Below, piece after piece: positions 24,522-33,393 of a DNA stretch of 45,463 nucleotides. A program made the translations under genes and the position numbers. The notes below the pieces were generated by a model, which did no database searches, was not told where the DNA came from, and saw nothing but the letters and a program-made list of their open reading frames with translations. Source of the DNA: DATDDB01 sp035260545 (GTDB lineage Bacteria > Pseudomonadota > Gammaproteobacteria > Burkholderiales > Gallionellaceae); the NCBI GenBank assembly GCA_035260545.1, contig DATFUZ010000042.1, forward strand, positions 1 through 45,463, read 5' to 3'. Positions within the stretch are counted from its first letter, which is position 1. Every line of letters begins with the position of its first letter.

Positions 24522-26180
24522 ATGCTCAAATTCCTCAGCATTCGCGACTTCGTCATTGTCGATTCCCTGGAACTCGATTTCGCCGCCGGCTTTACCGCGC
24601 TGACGGGCGAGACCGGCGCCGGCAAATCCATCCTGATCGATGCATTGTCGCTGGCCTTGGGCGAGCGCGGCGATGCCGGGGCGGTGCGTGCCGGATCGCC
24701 GCGTGCCGACATCAGCGCCGAATTCGACATCGCGGACGCCCCGGCGCTGCGCAAATGGCTGCAAGACCAGGAGCTGGAAGGCGACGAGGACACCTGCTTG
24801 CTGCGCCGCGTGATGGACAGCGGCGGGCGTTCGCGCGGCTTCATCAACGGCCGCAGCGTCACTATGCAGCAGTTGCGCGAGGCCGGCGATTTCCTGGTGG
24901 ACATACATGGCCAGCATGAGCACCAGTCATTGCTGCGCGCGGGGGCCCAGCGCGACCTTCTGGACGGCTATGCCGGGCTGCTCTCCGAGGCGCAGGCGGT
25001 GGAAGGGAAGTACCTGGCCTGGCAGACATTGCACCGGCGGCGTGTGGAGATGGAGCAGAATGCCGAAGCCATAGCGGCGGAACGCGAATTGCTGCAGTTC
25101 CAGCGGCGCGAGCTGGAAACGCTGAATTTCAACGCGGCGGAATGGGGCGAGCAGCAGGCAGAGCATGCACGGCTGGCGCACGCTGCCAGTCTGCTCGAAA
25201 CCGCGCAATTCGGCCTGGATGTGCTGAGCGAATCCGAAGCGGCCTGCCTTGCCCAATTGAACCAAGTGACCGCGCGCGTGCGCGACGGCCTGGCATACGA
25301 TGCCGCATTGCAGGACACGCTTGCGATGCTGGAAAGCGCGCAGAACGAACTGCAGGAAGCGGTCTACGCCCTGCGCCATTACCAGGAACGGCTGGACCTG
25401 GATCCCGCGCGCCTGCGCGAGCAGGAACAGCGCATCGGCGCGGTCATGGAAGCCTCGCGCAAGCACAGGGTGCCGCCGGAGGAATTGCCGGAGGTGCTGG
25501 CCCGCATCGAGGGGCGCCTGGAGGAGCTGGGCGGCGATGCGGACGTGGATGCGCTGAAGAAACAGGAAGACGCCGCGCGCGCCGCCTATCTGGCAGTGGG
25601 CAAGAAGCTCAGCGCCGGACGCGCGGCGGCGGCGGAAAGGCTTTCGCGGGAGATCACCGCCGCGATGCAGACGCTCGCCATGCACGGCAGCTTTGCCGCC
25701 ACTCTGACGCCGCTGGCGGAAGGCAATGCGCACGGCCTGGAGTCGGTGGAGTTTCGTGTGGCGACCAACCCGGGCGCACCCATGGCCGGCCTGGCCAAGG
25801 TGGCCTCCGGCGGCGAACTGTCGCGCATCAGCCTCGCGATACAGGTGGCGACCAGCCAGGTGGCCGGCGTGCCGACGCTGATCTTCGACGAGGTGGACAG
25901 CGGCGTGGGCGGGCGCGTCGCCGAAATCGTCGGGCAACTGCTCAAGCGCCTGGGCAAGCGCCATCAGGTGATGTGCGTGACCCACCTGCCGCAAGTGGCT
26001 GCCTGCGCCGACGCGCAATGGCAGGTGAGCAAGTCGGTGCGCGACGGCGTGACGCTGAGCAATATCCAGCCGCTCAAGCCGGAAGAGCGCATCGAGGAGA
26101 TTGCGCGCATGCTGGGCGGCGCAAAAATCACCGACACCACCCGCAAGCACGCGGCCGAGATGCTGGGTGTGGCATCTTGA
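24522..26180 (+). CDS. recN: DNA repair protein RecN
   Basis: SMC-like ATPase involved in double-strand break repair. The 552-residue protein has the Walker A motif TGETGAGKSILIDA near residue 30, a long coiled-coil centre rich in Glu, Gln and Ala (about 160-370), the ABC signature ASGGELSRISLA, and Walker B LIFDEVDSGVGG. The N-terminal MLKFLSIRDFVIVDSLELDF and the C-terminal VTHLPQVAACADAQWQVSK are typical. It is of usual length and lies in the nadK-recN-bamE-dapB row; no LexA box is obvious in the 36-base gap before it. Confidence 0.97.
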   Translation: MLKFLSIRDFVIVDSLELDFAAGFTALTGETGAGKSILIDALSLALGERGDAGAVRAGSPRADISAEFDIADAPALRKWLQDQELEGDEDTCLLRRVMDSGGRSRGFINGRSVTMQQLREAGDFLVDIHGQHEHQSLLRAGAQRDLLDGYAGLLSEAQAVEGKYLAWQTLHRRRVEMEQNAEAIAAERELLQFQRRELETLNFNAAEWGEQQAEHARLAHAASLLETAQFGLDVLSESEAACLAQLNQVTARVRDGLAYDAALQDTLAMLESAQNELQEAVYALRHYQERLDLDPARLREQEQRIGAVMEASRKHRVPPEELPEVLARIEGRLEELGGDADVDALKKQEDAARAAYLAVGKKLSAGRAAAAERLSREITAAMQTLAMHGSFAATLTPLAEGNAHGLESVEFRVATNPGAPMAGLAKVASGGELSRISLAIQVATSQVAGVPTLIFDEVDSGVGGRVAEIVGQLLKRLGKRHQVMCVTHLPQVAACADAQWQVSKSVRDGVTLSNIQPLKPEERIEEIARMLGGAKITDTTRKHAAEMLGVAS

Positions 26181-26225
26181 GGTATCATTTAACCCTTTGA
26201 CATGATGTCCAGGCGGATCTTCTCC

Positions 26226-26573
26226 ATGCGTGTAAAGCTGTTGCCGTTCATTGTTGCCATGTTCTTCGTTGCGGGCTGCGCGCCTTACAAGATGGACATC
26301 CGGCAGGGTAATCTCATCACCCCCGAGATGCGGGAGCAACTGCGGGCGGGCATGTCGCGCACCCAGGTGCGCGCCCTGCTGGGCCAGCCGCTGGTTGCCG
26401 ACCCGTTCCATCCCGAGCGCTGGGATTACGTGTATACCTACGAACACAAGCACGTGCTGCAGACTAAGCAGCACATGACGCTCTATTTCACCGGGGACAC
26501 CCTGTCCAGGATCGACGACAGCCACATGCCTCCCTTGCCGCCGGTCAAGAATGCGGGCGGGCTGACACCATGA
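26226..26573 (+). CDS. bamE: Outer-membrane assembly lipoprotein BamE
   Basis: Small lipoprotein of the BAM complex (SmpA/OmlA family) that helps insert outer-membrane beta barrels. The signal peptide ends in the lipobox FVAGC, so the mature protein begins with a lipidated cysteine. The mature part has the family pattern: QGNLITPEMREQLRAGMSR, then LGQPLVADPFHPERWDYVYT and a C-terminal strand TLYFTGDTLSRID. I used the ATG at 26226, which has AGGCGGA upstream and gives a compact signal peptide of about 20 residues; an ATG at 26202 in frame would add eight residues. The stop overlaps the dapB start (ATGA). Confidence 0.93.
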   Translation: MRVKLLPFIVAMFFVAGCAPYKMDIRQGNLITPEMREQLRAGMSRTQVRALLGQPLVADPFHPERWDYVYTYEHKHVLQTKQHMTLYFTGDTLSRIDDSHMPPLPPVKNAGGLTP

Positions 26574-27373
26574 GCAGCATCAGGGTAGCGATTGCCGGCA
26601 GTTCGGGGCGCATGGGCCGGGTCCTGCTGGACTGCGTGGCGCAGGCGGAGGACATGGTGCTGCACGCGGCCCTCGAGCACGCGGGCAGCGACCTCATAGG
26701 CAAGGACGCTGGCGAGTTGGGCGGCACGCGCGGCGTGACTGTGAGCGGCGATACCGCAGGCGCGCTGAAAGGCGCGGATGTGCTGATCGATTTCACCCGC
26801 CCCGAAGGCACGCTGCATCATCTGCAGATCTGCCGCGCGCTCGGCGTGAACATGGTGATCGGCACCACGGGTTTCAATGCACAGCAAAAAGCCGAACTGG
26901 GCGCGGCGGCGAAGGACATCGGCATCGTGTTCGCACCCAACATGAGCGTGGGCGTCAATCTCACGTTCAAGCTGCTGGAAACCGCCTCGCGCGTGCTTGC
27001 CCACGGCTACGACATTGAGATCATCGAGGCGCACCACCGCCATAAGGTGGATGCGCCGTCCGGCACCGCACTGGGCATGGGCGAGGTAATCGCGAAAACA
27101 CTGGGCCGCGACCTGTCCAGATGCGCCGTTTACGGCCGCGAGGGGGTGACGGGGGAACGCGATCCCTCCACGATAGGCTTCGCCACCGTGCGCGGCGGCG
27201 ACATCGTGGGCGATCATACCGTGCTGTTCGCGGGGACCGGCGAGCGCATCGAAATTACGCACAAGGCGAGCAGCCGCGCCACGTTCGCGCTGGGCGCGCT
27301 GCGCGCGGGACGCTTTCTGCAGCAGCATCCGGCTGGGCTGTACGATATGCAGGACGTGCTGGACCTGAAATGA
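26570..27373 (+). CDS. dapB: 4-hydroxy-tetrahydrodipicolinate reductase
   Basis: NAD(P)H-dependent enzyme of the lysine/diaminopimelate pathway. The 267-residue protein begins with the Rossmann motif VAIAGSSGRMGRVL, where most homologues have GAxGRMG. It has the cofactor segment VMIGTTGF-like (VIGTTGFN), FAPNMSVGVN, and the catalytic region IIEAHHRHKVDAPSGTALG with the HH pair and lysine. The C-terminal FALGALRAGRFL is also typical. It is coupled to bamE by a four-base overlap. Confidence 0.96.
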   Translation: MSSIRVAIAGSSGRMGRVLLDCVAQAEDMVLHAALEHAGSDLIGKDAGELGGTRGVTVSGDTAGALKGADVLIDFTRPEGTLHHLQICRALGVNMVIGTTGFNAQQKAELGAAAKDIGIVFAPNMSVGVNLTFKLLETASRVLAHGYDIEIIEAHHRHKVDAPSGTALGMGEVIAKTLGRDLSRCAVYGREGVTGERDPSTIGFATVRGGDIVGDHTVLFAGTGERIEITHKASSRATFALGALRAGRFLQQHPAGLYDMQDVLDLK

Positions 27374-27404
27374 CAATACCGACACTCGGGAAGGAGCGTT
27401 GACG

Positions 27405-27881
27405 ATGGCTGAGGACAAAAAAGCATACGCAGAATGGACGTGGGTGGGGCGCTATCTCGCGGTTATCGCGCTGTCGCTCATACTTGCCGCCATACTCGGC
27501 AACATGTCGCTGTTCGAGAAGACCTATCTGACCAAGCGATTGAATGCCGCGCATATCGTCGAATTTCTCGGCTTTGGCGCCTCGCTGGTGCTGGGATGGC
27601 TGCTCGCGCAGCGCGCAACCCTCGTGGTGCGCAAACAGGGCGGCAAGGCCCAGGCCGCGGTGCACCTGATCCTGCCGCTGGCCAGCCTGATCGTGACGGC
27701 GCTGGCCTATTCGGTCGTTCTGCTGGTCGTCAAGCCCTTCCTGGGGGCCATCATGATCAAGGTGATAAACTGGTTTTTCATCCTCGTCATTGTGGCCTGT
27801 GCGGCGTGGCTGGTGATGGCGGTGTTCGACAAGTCAGCTCCCATCACCGACCTCCTGACCGGGGAAAGCGGGCGCAAGTAA
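27405..27881 (+). CDS. Integral membrane protein of unknown function (158 aa)
   Basis: Not recognised. The product has a short charged N-terminus (MAEDKKAYAEW) and four hydrophobic segments near residues 17-36, 50-66, 85-107 and 118-140. A basic loop (RKQGGKAQAA) separates the second and third, and the C-terminus is soluble and charged. AAGGAG sits eight bases before the ATG at 27405; a TTG at 27399 is in frame but too close to that site. It lies 31 bases after dapB, probably the last gene of that operon. Confidence 0.72.
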   Translation: MAEDKKAYAEWTWVGRYLAVIALSLILAAILGNMSLFEKTYLTKRLNAAHIVEFLGFGASLVLGWLLAQRATLVVRKQGGKAQAAVHLILPLASLIVTALAYSVVLLVVKPFLGAIMIKVINWFFILVIVACAAWLVMAVFDKSAPITDLLTGESGRK

Positions 27882-27959
27882 CCGCGGCGCCCCTGCGGCT
27901 CGGGGCGCATACCCTCAGGGGCCGGTGCGGTTTTGTTCGTGCGGGGGGCGCTCACGCTG

Positions 27960-27965
27960 TATAAT
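27960..27965 (+). promoter_or_regulatory. ribF -10 element (TATAAT) ten bases before the ATG
   Basis: A perfect TATAAT ends at 27965 and the ribF ATG is at 27976, leaving an expected leader of about four bases. The surrounding TGTATAATC is the same as at nadK. There is no room for an FMN riboswitch. Confidence 0.6.
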
Positions 27966-27975
27966 CTGCGGCCTT

Positions 27976-28905
27976 ATGCATATCCTGCGCGGACTTCATA
28001 CACCTGACCGGCGGCCTGTTGCATTGACCATCGGCAATTTCGATGGCGTGCATCTGGGCCATCAGGCATTGCTCGAAAACCTCAAGCGCGAAGCCGGCAC
28101 ACGCGGCCTGGATACGGCCGTGATCGTGTTCGAGCCGCATCCGCGCGAGTTTTTTGCGCCCCAGCAGGCGCCGACCCGGTTGACCAGCCTGCGCGAAAAG
28201 CTGGAGATGTTCGCCGAACTGGGCGTGGATCGAGTGCATGTGTGCCGCTTCAACCGGACATTTTCGCAGATGCCGGCGGCGGATTTCATTCATGCCCTGC
28301 ATGGCAAGCTGGGGGCGAAATACGTGCTGATCGGTGATGACTTCCGCTTCGGCAGCGGGCGCGCGGGCGATTTTGCGCTGATGGAAAAAATAGGCGAGCA
28401 GGAGGGGGTGGCGGTGGAAGCCATGCGCAGCTTCCTCCAGGGCGGCATTCGCGTTTCCAGCACGGCGGTGCGGGAGGCCTTGGCGCGCGGCAATCTGCAG
28501 GCAGCGCAGCGCTTCCTGGGGCGGCACTACAGCATCAGCGGCCATGTGGAGCACGGCAACCAGATGGGCCGCCAACTGGGCTTCCCCACGGCCAATATCC
28601 AGTTGCGCCACAACCGGCCGCCGGTGGCGGGCATCTTTGTGGTGCAGACGCGCATAGAGGGTGGTGAGTACCATTACGGCGCCGCGAGCCTGGGCGTGCG
28701 GCCCACGCTGGTGGCCAACGGCCGGCCGGTGCTGGAGGTGCACTTGTTCGACCTTGACCGGCAGATATACGGCGAGCACATGCATGTGGAGTTCCTGCAC
28801 AAGCTTCGCGACGAGGCGAAATTCCCCGATTTGGAAAGTTTGACGAAACAGATAGCGCTCGATGTCGAGCAGGCGAAACACTGGCTGAATACCCATCATG
28901 GCTGA
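27976..28905 (+). CDS. ribF: Bifunctional riboflavin kinase/FAD synthetase
   Basis: Makes FMN from riboflavin and then FAD. The N-terminal adenylyltransferase domain shows TIGNFDGVHLGHQ, VFEPHPREFF and LIGDDFRFGSGRAGD, and VSSTAVREAL is at the domain end. The C-terminal flavokinase domain has GNQMGRQLGFPTANI and LHKLRDEAKFPDLESL. The 309-residue length is usual. The ATG at 27976 starts the product just before the first beta strand. Its last eight bases overlap ileS, so ribF-ileS-lspA-ispH form one tightly packed transcript. Confidence 0.96.
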   Translation: MHILRGLHTPDRRPVALTIGNFDGVHLGHQALLENLKREAGTRGLDTAVIVFEPHPREFFAPQQAPTRLTSLREKLEMFAELGVDRVHVCRFNRTFSQMPAADFIHALHGKLGAKYVLIGDDFRFGSGRAGDFALMEKIGEQEGVAVEAMRSFLQGGIRVSSTAVREALARGNLQAAQRFLGRHYSISGHVEHGNQMGRQLGFPTANIQLRHNRPPVAGIFVVQTRIEGGEYHYGAASLGVRPTLVANGRPVLEVHLFDLDRQIYGEHMHVEFLHKLRDEAKFPDLESLTKQIALDVEQAKHWLNTHHG

Positions 28906-31762
28906 ACAAAAATATCCGCTTAACCTCCCTGAGACCACTTTTCCCATGCGCGGCGACCTGGCCAAGCGCGAGCCGCTCATGGTGCAGCAGTGGGTGGAGC
29001 AAAAGCGCTACCAGCGCATCCGCCGCGCCGCCGCGGGCCGCAAGAAATTCATCCTTCACGATGGCCCGCCGTACGCAAACGGCGCGATCCACCTTGGCCA
29101 TTCGGTGAACAAGGTGTTGAAGGACATTATCGTGAAATCCCGCAACCTGGGCGGTTTCGATGCACCCTATGTGCCTGGCTGGGACTGTCACGGCCTGCCC
29201 ATCGAGCTGCAGGTGGAGAAAAAGCACGGCAAGAACATCCCGCCGGCGCAGTTCCGCGAGCTGTGCCGCCAGTACGCCGCGGAGCAGGTGGAAAAACAGA
29301 AGAAGGACTTCATCCGCCTGGGAATTCTGGGCGACTGGGATAACCCCTACCTGACCATGAATTACCGGACCGAGGCCGACATCATCCGCGCGCTCGGCCG
29401 CATTCTGGAGCACGGTTACCTGTACCAGGGGCGCAAGCCCGTGAACTGGTGCCTGGACTGCCAGTCCGCGCTGGCCGAGGCGGAGGTGGAATACCAGGAC
29501 AAGGTTTCGCCTGCGATCGACGTGGGCTTCGAGGTGGCGGACCGCGAGGCCGCGGGCCGCGCCTTCGGCGTCTCCCTGCCGGGCGATGCCAGGGTATATG
29601 CCGTGATCTGGACCACCACGCCGTGGACGCTGCCGGCCAACCAGGCGGTGAGCGTGCATCCCGAACTGCAATATGACCTGATCAGGACAGACAAGGGCTA
29701 CCTGATCCTCGCGGCCGATCTGGCCGGAGCCTGTCTCGCGCGCTACGAGCTGGCAGGCAGCAGCGACCGCGGCAACGGCACTGCCGCGACCTGTCGTGGA
29801 CGTGCGCTGGAAGGCTTGCCGCTGCGCCACCCGTTCCAGGAGCGCATCGTACCCGTGATCTGCGGCGAGCACGTCACGCTGGAGGCCGGCACTGGCCTCG
29901 TGCACACCGCACCCGCGCACGGTCTGGACGACTATTTCGTGGGCCAGAAATACGACCTGCCGGACGACAACCCGGTAGGCGACGACGGCAAGTTCATTTC
30001 CACCACCCCGCCCGCGGGCGGCACGCCGCTGGCTGGCGTGTTCGTGCTCAAGGCGAATGACATCGTGGTGAACGCGCTCGCCGCCAGCGGCCACCTGCTG
30101 CACCAGGAAAAGCTCAAGCACAGCTATCCCCACTGCTGGCGCCACAAATCGCCCATCATCTTCCGTTCCACGCCGCAGTGGTTCATCGGCATGGAGCAGG
30201 AGGCCTCTGTCAACCGAGGCGCGGAGGGGCTGATCGAGGCGACGCGCCATGGCCACGGCGAGGACGGCAAGACGCTGCGCGACCTGGCGAACCGCGCGGT
30301 GGAGGAGACCGAATTCTTCCCCGCCTGGGGACGGGCGCGGCTGGAGTCCATGATCAAGAACCGCCCGGACTGGTGCGTCTCGCGCCAGCGCAACTGGGGC
30401 GTGCCCATGCCGTTCTTCGTTCATCGCGAAACCAGCGAACTGCATCCGCGCACGCTGGAACTGCTGGAGCAGGTCGCCAAAAGAGTGGAAGAAGAGGGCA
30501 TCGAAGCCTGGTTTGCGCTCAATTCGGCGGACCTGATCGGCGACGACGCGCCGCATTACCGCAAGCTCAGCGACACGCTGGACGTGTGGTTCGATTCCGG
30601 CACCACGCATTTTTCCGTGCTGCGCACGCGGGATGAGCTGAACTACCCGGCCGACCTGTACCTGGAAGGCTCCGACCAGCACCGCGGCTGGTTTCAGAGT
30701 TCGCTGCTCACCGGCTGCGCGATGGACGGAAGGGCCCCCTACCGGCAACTGCTCACCCATGGCTTCACCGTGGACGAGAAAGGCCACAAGATGTCGAAGT
30801 CGAAAGGCAATGGCATCGAGCCGCAGGATATCTGCAACCGCCTGGGGGCAGACATCCTGCGTTTGTGGATCGCATCCACCGATTACTCCGGGGAGATCTC
30901 GCTGTCCGAGGAGATCCTCAAGCGCGTAACGGACAGCTATCGGCGCATCCGCAACACGCTGCGCTTCCTGCTGGCGAACATTGCCGATTTCGATCCGGAC
31001 AGGCATGCCATGCCGGTCGAAGATATGCTGGCGATCGACCGCTATGCGCTGGCGATGACGGAGAAAATGCAGGCGGACACGTGCGCCGACTACGAGCACT
31101 ACGAACTCCACCTAGCGGTGCAGAAGCTGCATGCCTTCTGTTCGGAAGAGCTGGGCAGTTTCTACCTGGACGTCCTCAAGGACCGCCTCTATACCGCAGG
31201 CGAAAATTCCCATGCGCGCCGTTCCGCGCAGAATGCGCTCTACCATATCACCCATGCGCTGGCGCGGCTGATCGCCCCCATTCTCAGCTTCACCGGCGAG
31301 GAGGTGTGGGCCACGCTCACCGGCAAGCAGGAAGAAAGCGTGTTCGAGCACCAGTGGTACGCACTGCCCGACCACGGGCTGACGGGTGCGGACATCGAGC
31401 ACTGGCTGGAAATCCGCCGCGTGCGCGAGATCGCGAACAAGGAGATCGAGGACAAGCGCGTGCAGAACCTGCTGGGTTCTTCGCTGCAGGCAGAGCTGGA
31501 CATCCATGCGTCCGGCAAGACCTTCGACGCCCTGGCGGCATTGGGCGACGATCTCCGTTTTGTGCTGATCACTTCCCGAGCAACGGTGCAGCGGGGTGAC
31601 ACTGACACGCTGCGCATCGAGGTCACGCCGAGTGCGCATGCCAAGTGTGAGCGCTGCTGGCATTACCGCGCCGACGTGGGCAGCGATCCGGGCCACCCCG
31701 GCCTGTGCGGGCGCTGCGTGAGCAATCTGTTCGGCGGCGGAGAGGGGCGGCAGCATGCCTGA
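28898..31762 (+). CDS. ileS: Isoleucyl-tRNA synthetase
   Basis: Class I aminoacyl-tRNA synthetase charging tRNA-Ile, with a CP1 editing domain against valine. The 954-residue protein has HLGH at residues 65-68 (the HIGH motif), the editing domain around VIWTTTPWTLPANQA, and KMSKS at 631-635 (HKMSKSKGNGIEP). The C-terminus is a zinc-binding module with four cysteines, CERCWHYRADVG and CGRCVSNLF, typical of the bacterial type. The start ATG overlaps the end of ribF and its own end overlaps lspA by eight bases. Confidence 0.98.
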   Translation: MAEQKYPLNLPETTFPMRGDLAKREPLMVQQWVEQKRYQRIRRAAAGRKKFILHDGPPYANGAIHLGHSVNKVLKDIIVKSRNLGGFDAPYVPGWDCHGLPIELQVEKKHGKNIPPAQFRELCRQYAAEQVEKQKKDFIRLGILGDWDNPYLTMNYRTEADIIRALGRILEHGYLYQGRKPVNWCLDCQSALAEAEVEYQDKVSPAIDVGFEVADREAAGRAFGVSLPGDARVYAVIWTTTPWTLPANQAVSVHPELQYDLIRTDKGYLILAADLAGACLARYELAGSSDRGNGTAATCRGRALEGLPLRHPFQERIVPVICGEHVTLEAGTGLVHTAPAHGLDDYFVGQKYDLPDDNPVGDDGKFISTTPPAGGTPLAGVFVLKANDIVVNALAASGHLLHQEKLKHSYPHCWRHKSPIIFRSTPQWFIGMEQEASVNRGAEGLIEATRHGHGEDGKTLRDLANRAVEETEFFPAWGRARLESMIKNRPDWCVSRQRNWGVPMPFFVHRETSELHPRTLELLEQVAKRVEEEGIEAWFALNSADLIGDDAPHYRKLSDTLDVWFDSGTTHFSVLRTRDELNYPADLYLEGSDQHRGWFQSSLLTGCAMDGRAPYRQLLTHGFTVDEKGHKMSKSKGNGIEPQDICNRLGADILRLWIASTDYSGEISLSEEILKRVTDSYRRIRNTLRFLLANIADFDPDRHAMPVEDMLAIDRYALAMTEKMQADTCADYEHYELHLAVQKLHAFCSEELGSFYLDVLKDRLYTAGENSHARRSAQNALYHITHALARLIAPILSFTGEEVWATLTGKQEESVFEHQWYALPDHGLTGADIEHWLEIRRVREIANKEIEDKRVQNLLGSSLQAELDIHASGKTFDALAALGDDLRFVLITSRATVQRGDTDTLRIEVTPSAHAKCERCWHYRADVGSDPGHPGLCGRCVSNLFGGGEGRQHA

Positions 31763-32306
31763 GCAGCGGGGCTATTGGCGCTGGCTGGGCCTGGCCGGGC
31801 TGGTGATCGTGCTGGACCAGTTGTCCAAATACGCGGTCCTCGCGCACTTTACGCCGGGTGAGAGCAAGCCGATCACCTTTTTTTTCGACTTGACACTGGC
31901 CTTCAATCAGGGCGCCGCCTTCAGCTTCCTCCATAATGCCGGCGGCTGGCAGCGCTGGCTGCTCTCTGCCCTGGCCATAGGCGCCTCGGTGTGGATTGCC
32001 TGGTGGCTGCGCCGGCATGGCGGCACGAAACTTTTCCGCCTGGCGCTGGCCCTAATCATGGGAGGCGCGCTGGGCAACGTGGTGGATCGCTTTACCCATG
32101 ACGGGGCCGTGGTTGATTTCCTGGATTTTCACCTGCCACGGCCCTATGAACTGAACCTTCTGGGGTATCATTGGGCGCTGAATCACTTCCCGGCATTCAA
32201 CCTCGCGGACTCCGCGATTACCTGCGGTGCAGCGCTGCTGTTGCTGGAGGCGCTGATCGAACACCGGAAGACGCGCCGGGCGCGTACCGCATCACCAGGA
32301 GCATGA
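31755..32306 (+). CDS. lspA: Lipoprotein signal peptidase (signal peptidase II)
   Basis: Inner-membrane aspartyl protease that cleaves prolipoprotein signals such as that of BamE. The 183-residue protein has four transmembrane helices. The N-terminal VIVLDQLSKYAV is typical, as are FNQGAAFSFL and GNVVDRFTHDGAVVDFLDF. The catalytic aspartates are D121 (in VVDF) and D152 (in FNLADSAI). The 31-residue spacing between them is longer than the 18 or 19 of the E. coli and Pseudomonas enzymes because of an insertion (PRPYELNLLGYHWALNH). The stop TGA is directly followed by the ispH ATG. Confidence 0.96.
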   Translation: MPEQRGYWRWLGLAGLVIVLDQLSKYAVLAHFTPGESKPITFFFDLTLAFNQGAAFSFLHNAGGWQRWLLSALAIGASVWIAWWLRRHGGTKLFRLALALIMGGALGNVVDRFTHDGAVVDFLDFHLPRPYELNLLGYHWALNHFPAFNLADSAITCGAALLLLEALIEHRKTRRARTASPGA

Positions 32307-33236
32307 ATGGAAATATTGCTGGCTAATCCGCGCGGTTTTTGCGCAGGCGTCGACCGCGCCATCGACATCGTGGAGCGCGCGCTCGCGCTGCATGGTGCGC
32401 CCATTTACGTGCGGCACGAGGTGGTGCACAACAAGTTCGTGGTTGACGGCTTGAAGGCCAAGGGCGCGATATTCATCGAGGACCTGGCGGAGGTGCCGGC
32501 CGGCAGTATCCTGATCTTCAGCGCGCACGGGGTTTCCCAGCCGGTGCGCCACGAGGCAGAAGCGCGCGGCTTGACGGTATTCGACGCGACCTGCCCGCTG
32601 GTGACCAAGGTGCACATCGAGGTGGCGCGTATGCGCGAGCACGGCAAGGAAATCGTCATGATCGGCCACAAGGGCCACCCGGAGGTAGAGGGCACCATGG
32701 GCCAGGTGCAAGGCGGCATGTATCTGGTGGAGTCGCCCGCGGATGTGGCCACCCTCGAGGTGAAGGACGAGGACAACCTCGCATTTGTCACCCAGACCAC
32801 GCTGTCCATAGACGATGCGGGCGCCGTCATCGCGGCGCTCAGGGCGCGCTTTCCCGCCATCGTGGGCCCGAAGAAGGACGACATCTGCTACGCCACGCAA
32901 AACCGCCAGGATGCGGTGAAGGTGCTGGCCGGCGAATGCGACGTGGTTATCGTTGTCGGGTCACCCAACAGTTCCAATTCCAACCGCTTGCGCGAGGTCG
33001 CCCGCAATATGAATGTGCCGGCCTATCTGGTGGACAACGCCCAGGAACTCAAACCGGAGTGGCTGGAGGGCAAGCAGCATGTCGGCATCACCGCAGGCGC
33101 CTCGGCGCCGGAGGTGCTGGTGCGCGAACTGGTGGACCGCATCCGCGCGATCGCTCCGGTGACCATACGCGAAATCCGGGGAAAGGAAGAAAGCGTGGTA
33201 TTCCCCATTCCCAAGAGTCTGCAGGTCGAGGCGTAA
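32307..33236 (+). CDS. ispH: 4-hydroxy-3-methylbut-2-enyl diphosphate reductase
   Basis: Iron-sulfur enzyme of the last MEP-pathway step, making IPP and DMAPP. The 309-residue protein has the three cluster cysteines at residues 12 (NPRGFCAGV), 96 (DATCPLV) and 194 (DDICYATQNRQ), with the substrate-binding SPNSSNSNRL and AGASAPE segments. The first two positions equal those of the E. coli enzyme. It ends the ribF-ileS-lspA-ispH operon; only a weak CCGG-TTTCG-CCGG hairpin follows the stop directly. Confidence 0.97.
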   Translation: MEILLANPRGFCAGVDRAIDIVERALALHGAPIYVRHEVVHNKFVVDGLKAKGAIFIEDLAEVPAGSILIFSAHGVSQPVRHEAEARGLTVFDATCPLVTKVHIEVARMREHGKEIVMIGHKGHPEVEGTMGQVQGGMYLVESPADVATLEVKDEDNLAFVTQTTLSIDDAGAVIAALRARFPAIVGPKKDDICYATQNRQDAVKVLAGECDVVIVVGSPNSSNSNRLREVARNMNVPAYLVDNAQELKPEWLEGKQHVGITAGASAPEVLVRELVDRIRAIAPVTIREIRGKEESVVFPIPKSLQVEA

Positions 33237-33341
33237 GCCGGTTTCGCCGGTCTCTTCCAGCCGGGCGGAGCATGGCGCCGCCTTTCCTTGAAGTTTTTCC
33301 CGCCAGGCTTGGCGTTCACTGCCCAGCGCTGCGCGCGCCAA

Positions 33342-33372
33342 AGAAAAAGGCCGGCGAAATTCCGCCGGCCTT
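33342..33372 (-). terminator. Intrinsic terminator of the small secreted-protein gene
   Basis: AAGGCCGGCG (33347-33356) pairs perfectly with CGCCGGCCTT (33363-33372) across a six-base loop. On the minus strand the stem is followed by TTTTTCTTT. It sits 21 bases past the stop of the gene at 33394 and may also slow plus-strand readthrough from ispH. Confidence 0.88.
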
Positions 33373-33393
33373 GAAGCGATGCTCCGAGCCTAC

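Noticed and set aside
24927..26525. 532-codon minus-strand frame across recN and bamE
   Set aside because: It is antisense to recN with a clear Walker A, signature and Walker B; the frame has shadow-like composition and no ribosome site.
27901..27976. FMN riboswitch before ribF
   Set aside because: The gap is short, has no conserved FMN element, and TATAAT ends only ten bases before the ATG.
28535..31111. Very long open frame (858 codons) on the minus strand inside ileS
   Set aside because: It is antisense to a certain ileS and rich in Arg, His, Gln and Val with no family motif, a usual artefact of high-GC third codon positions.
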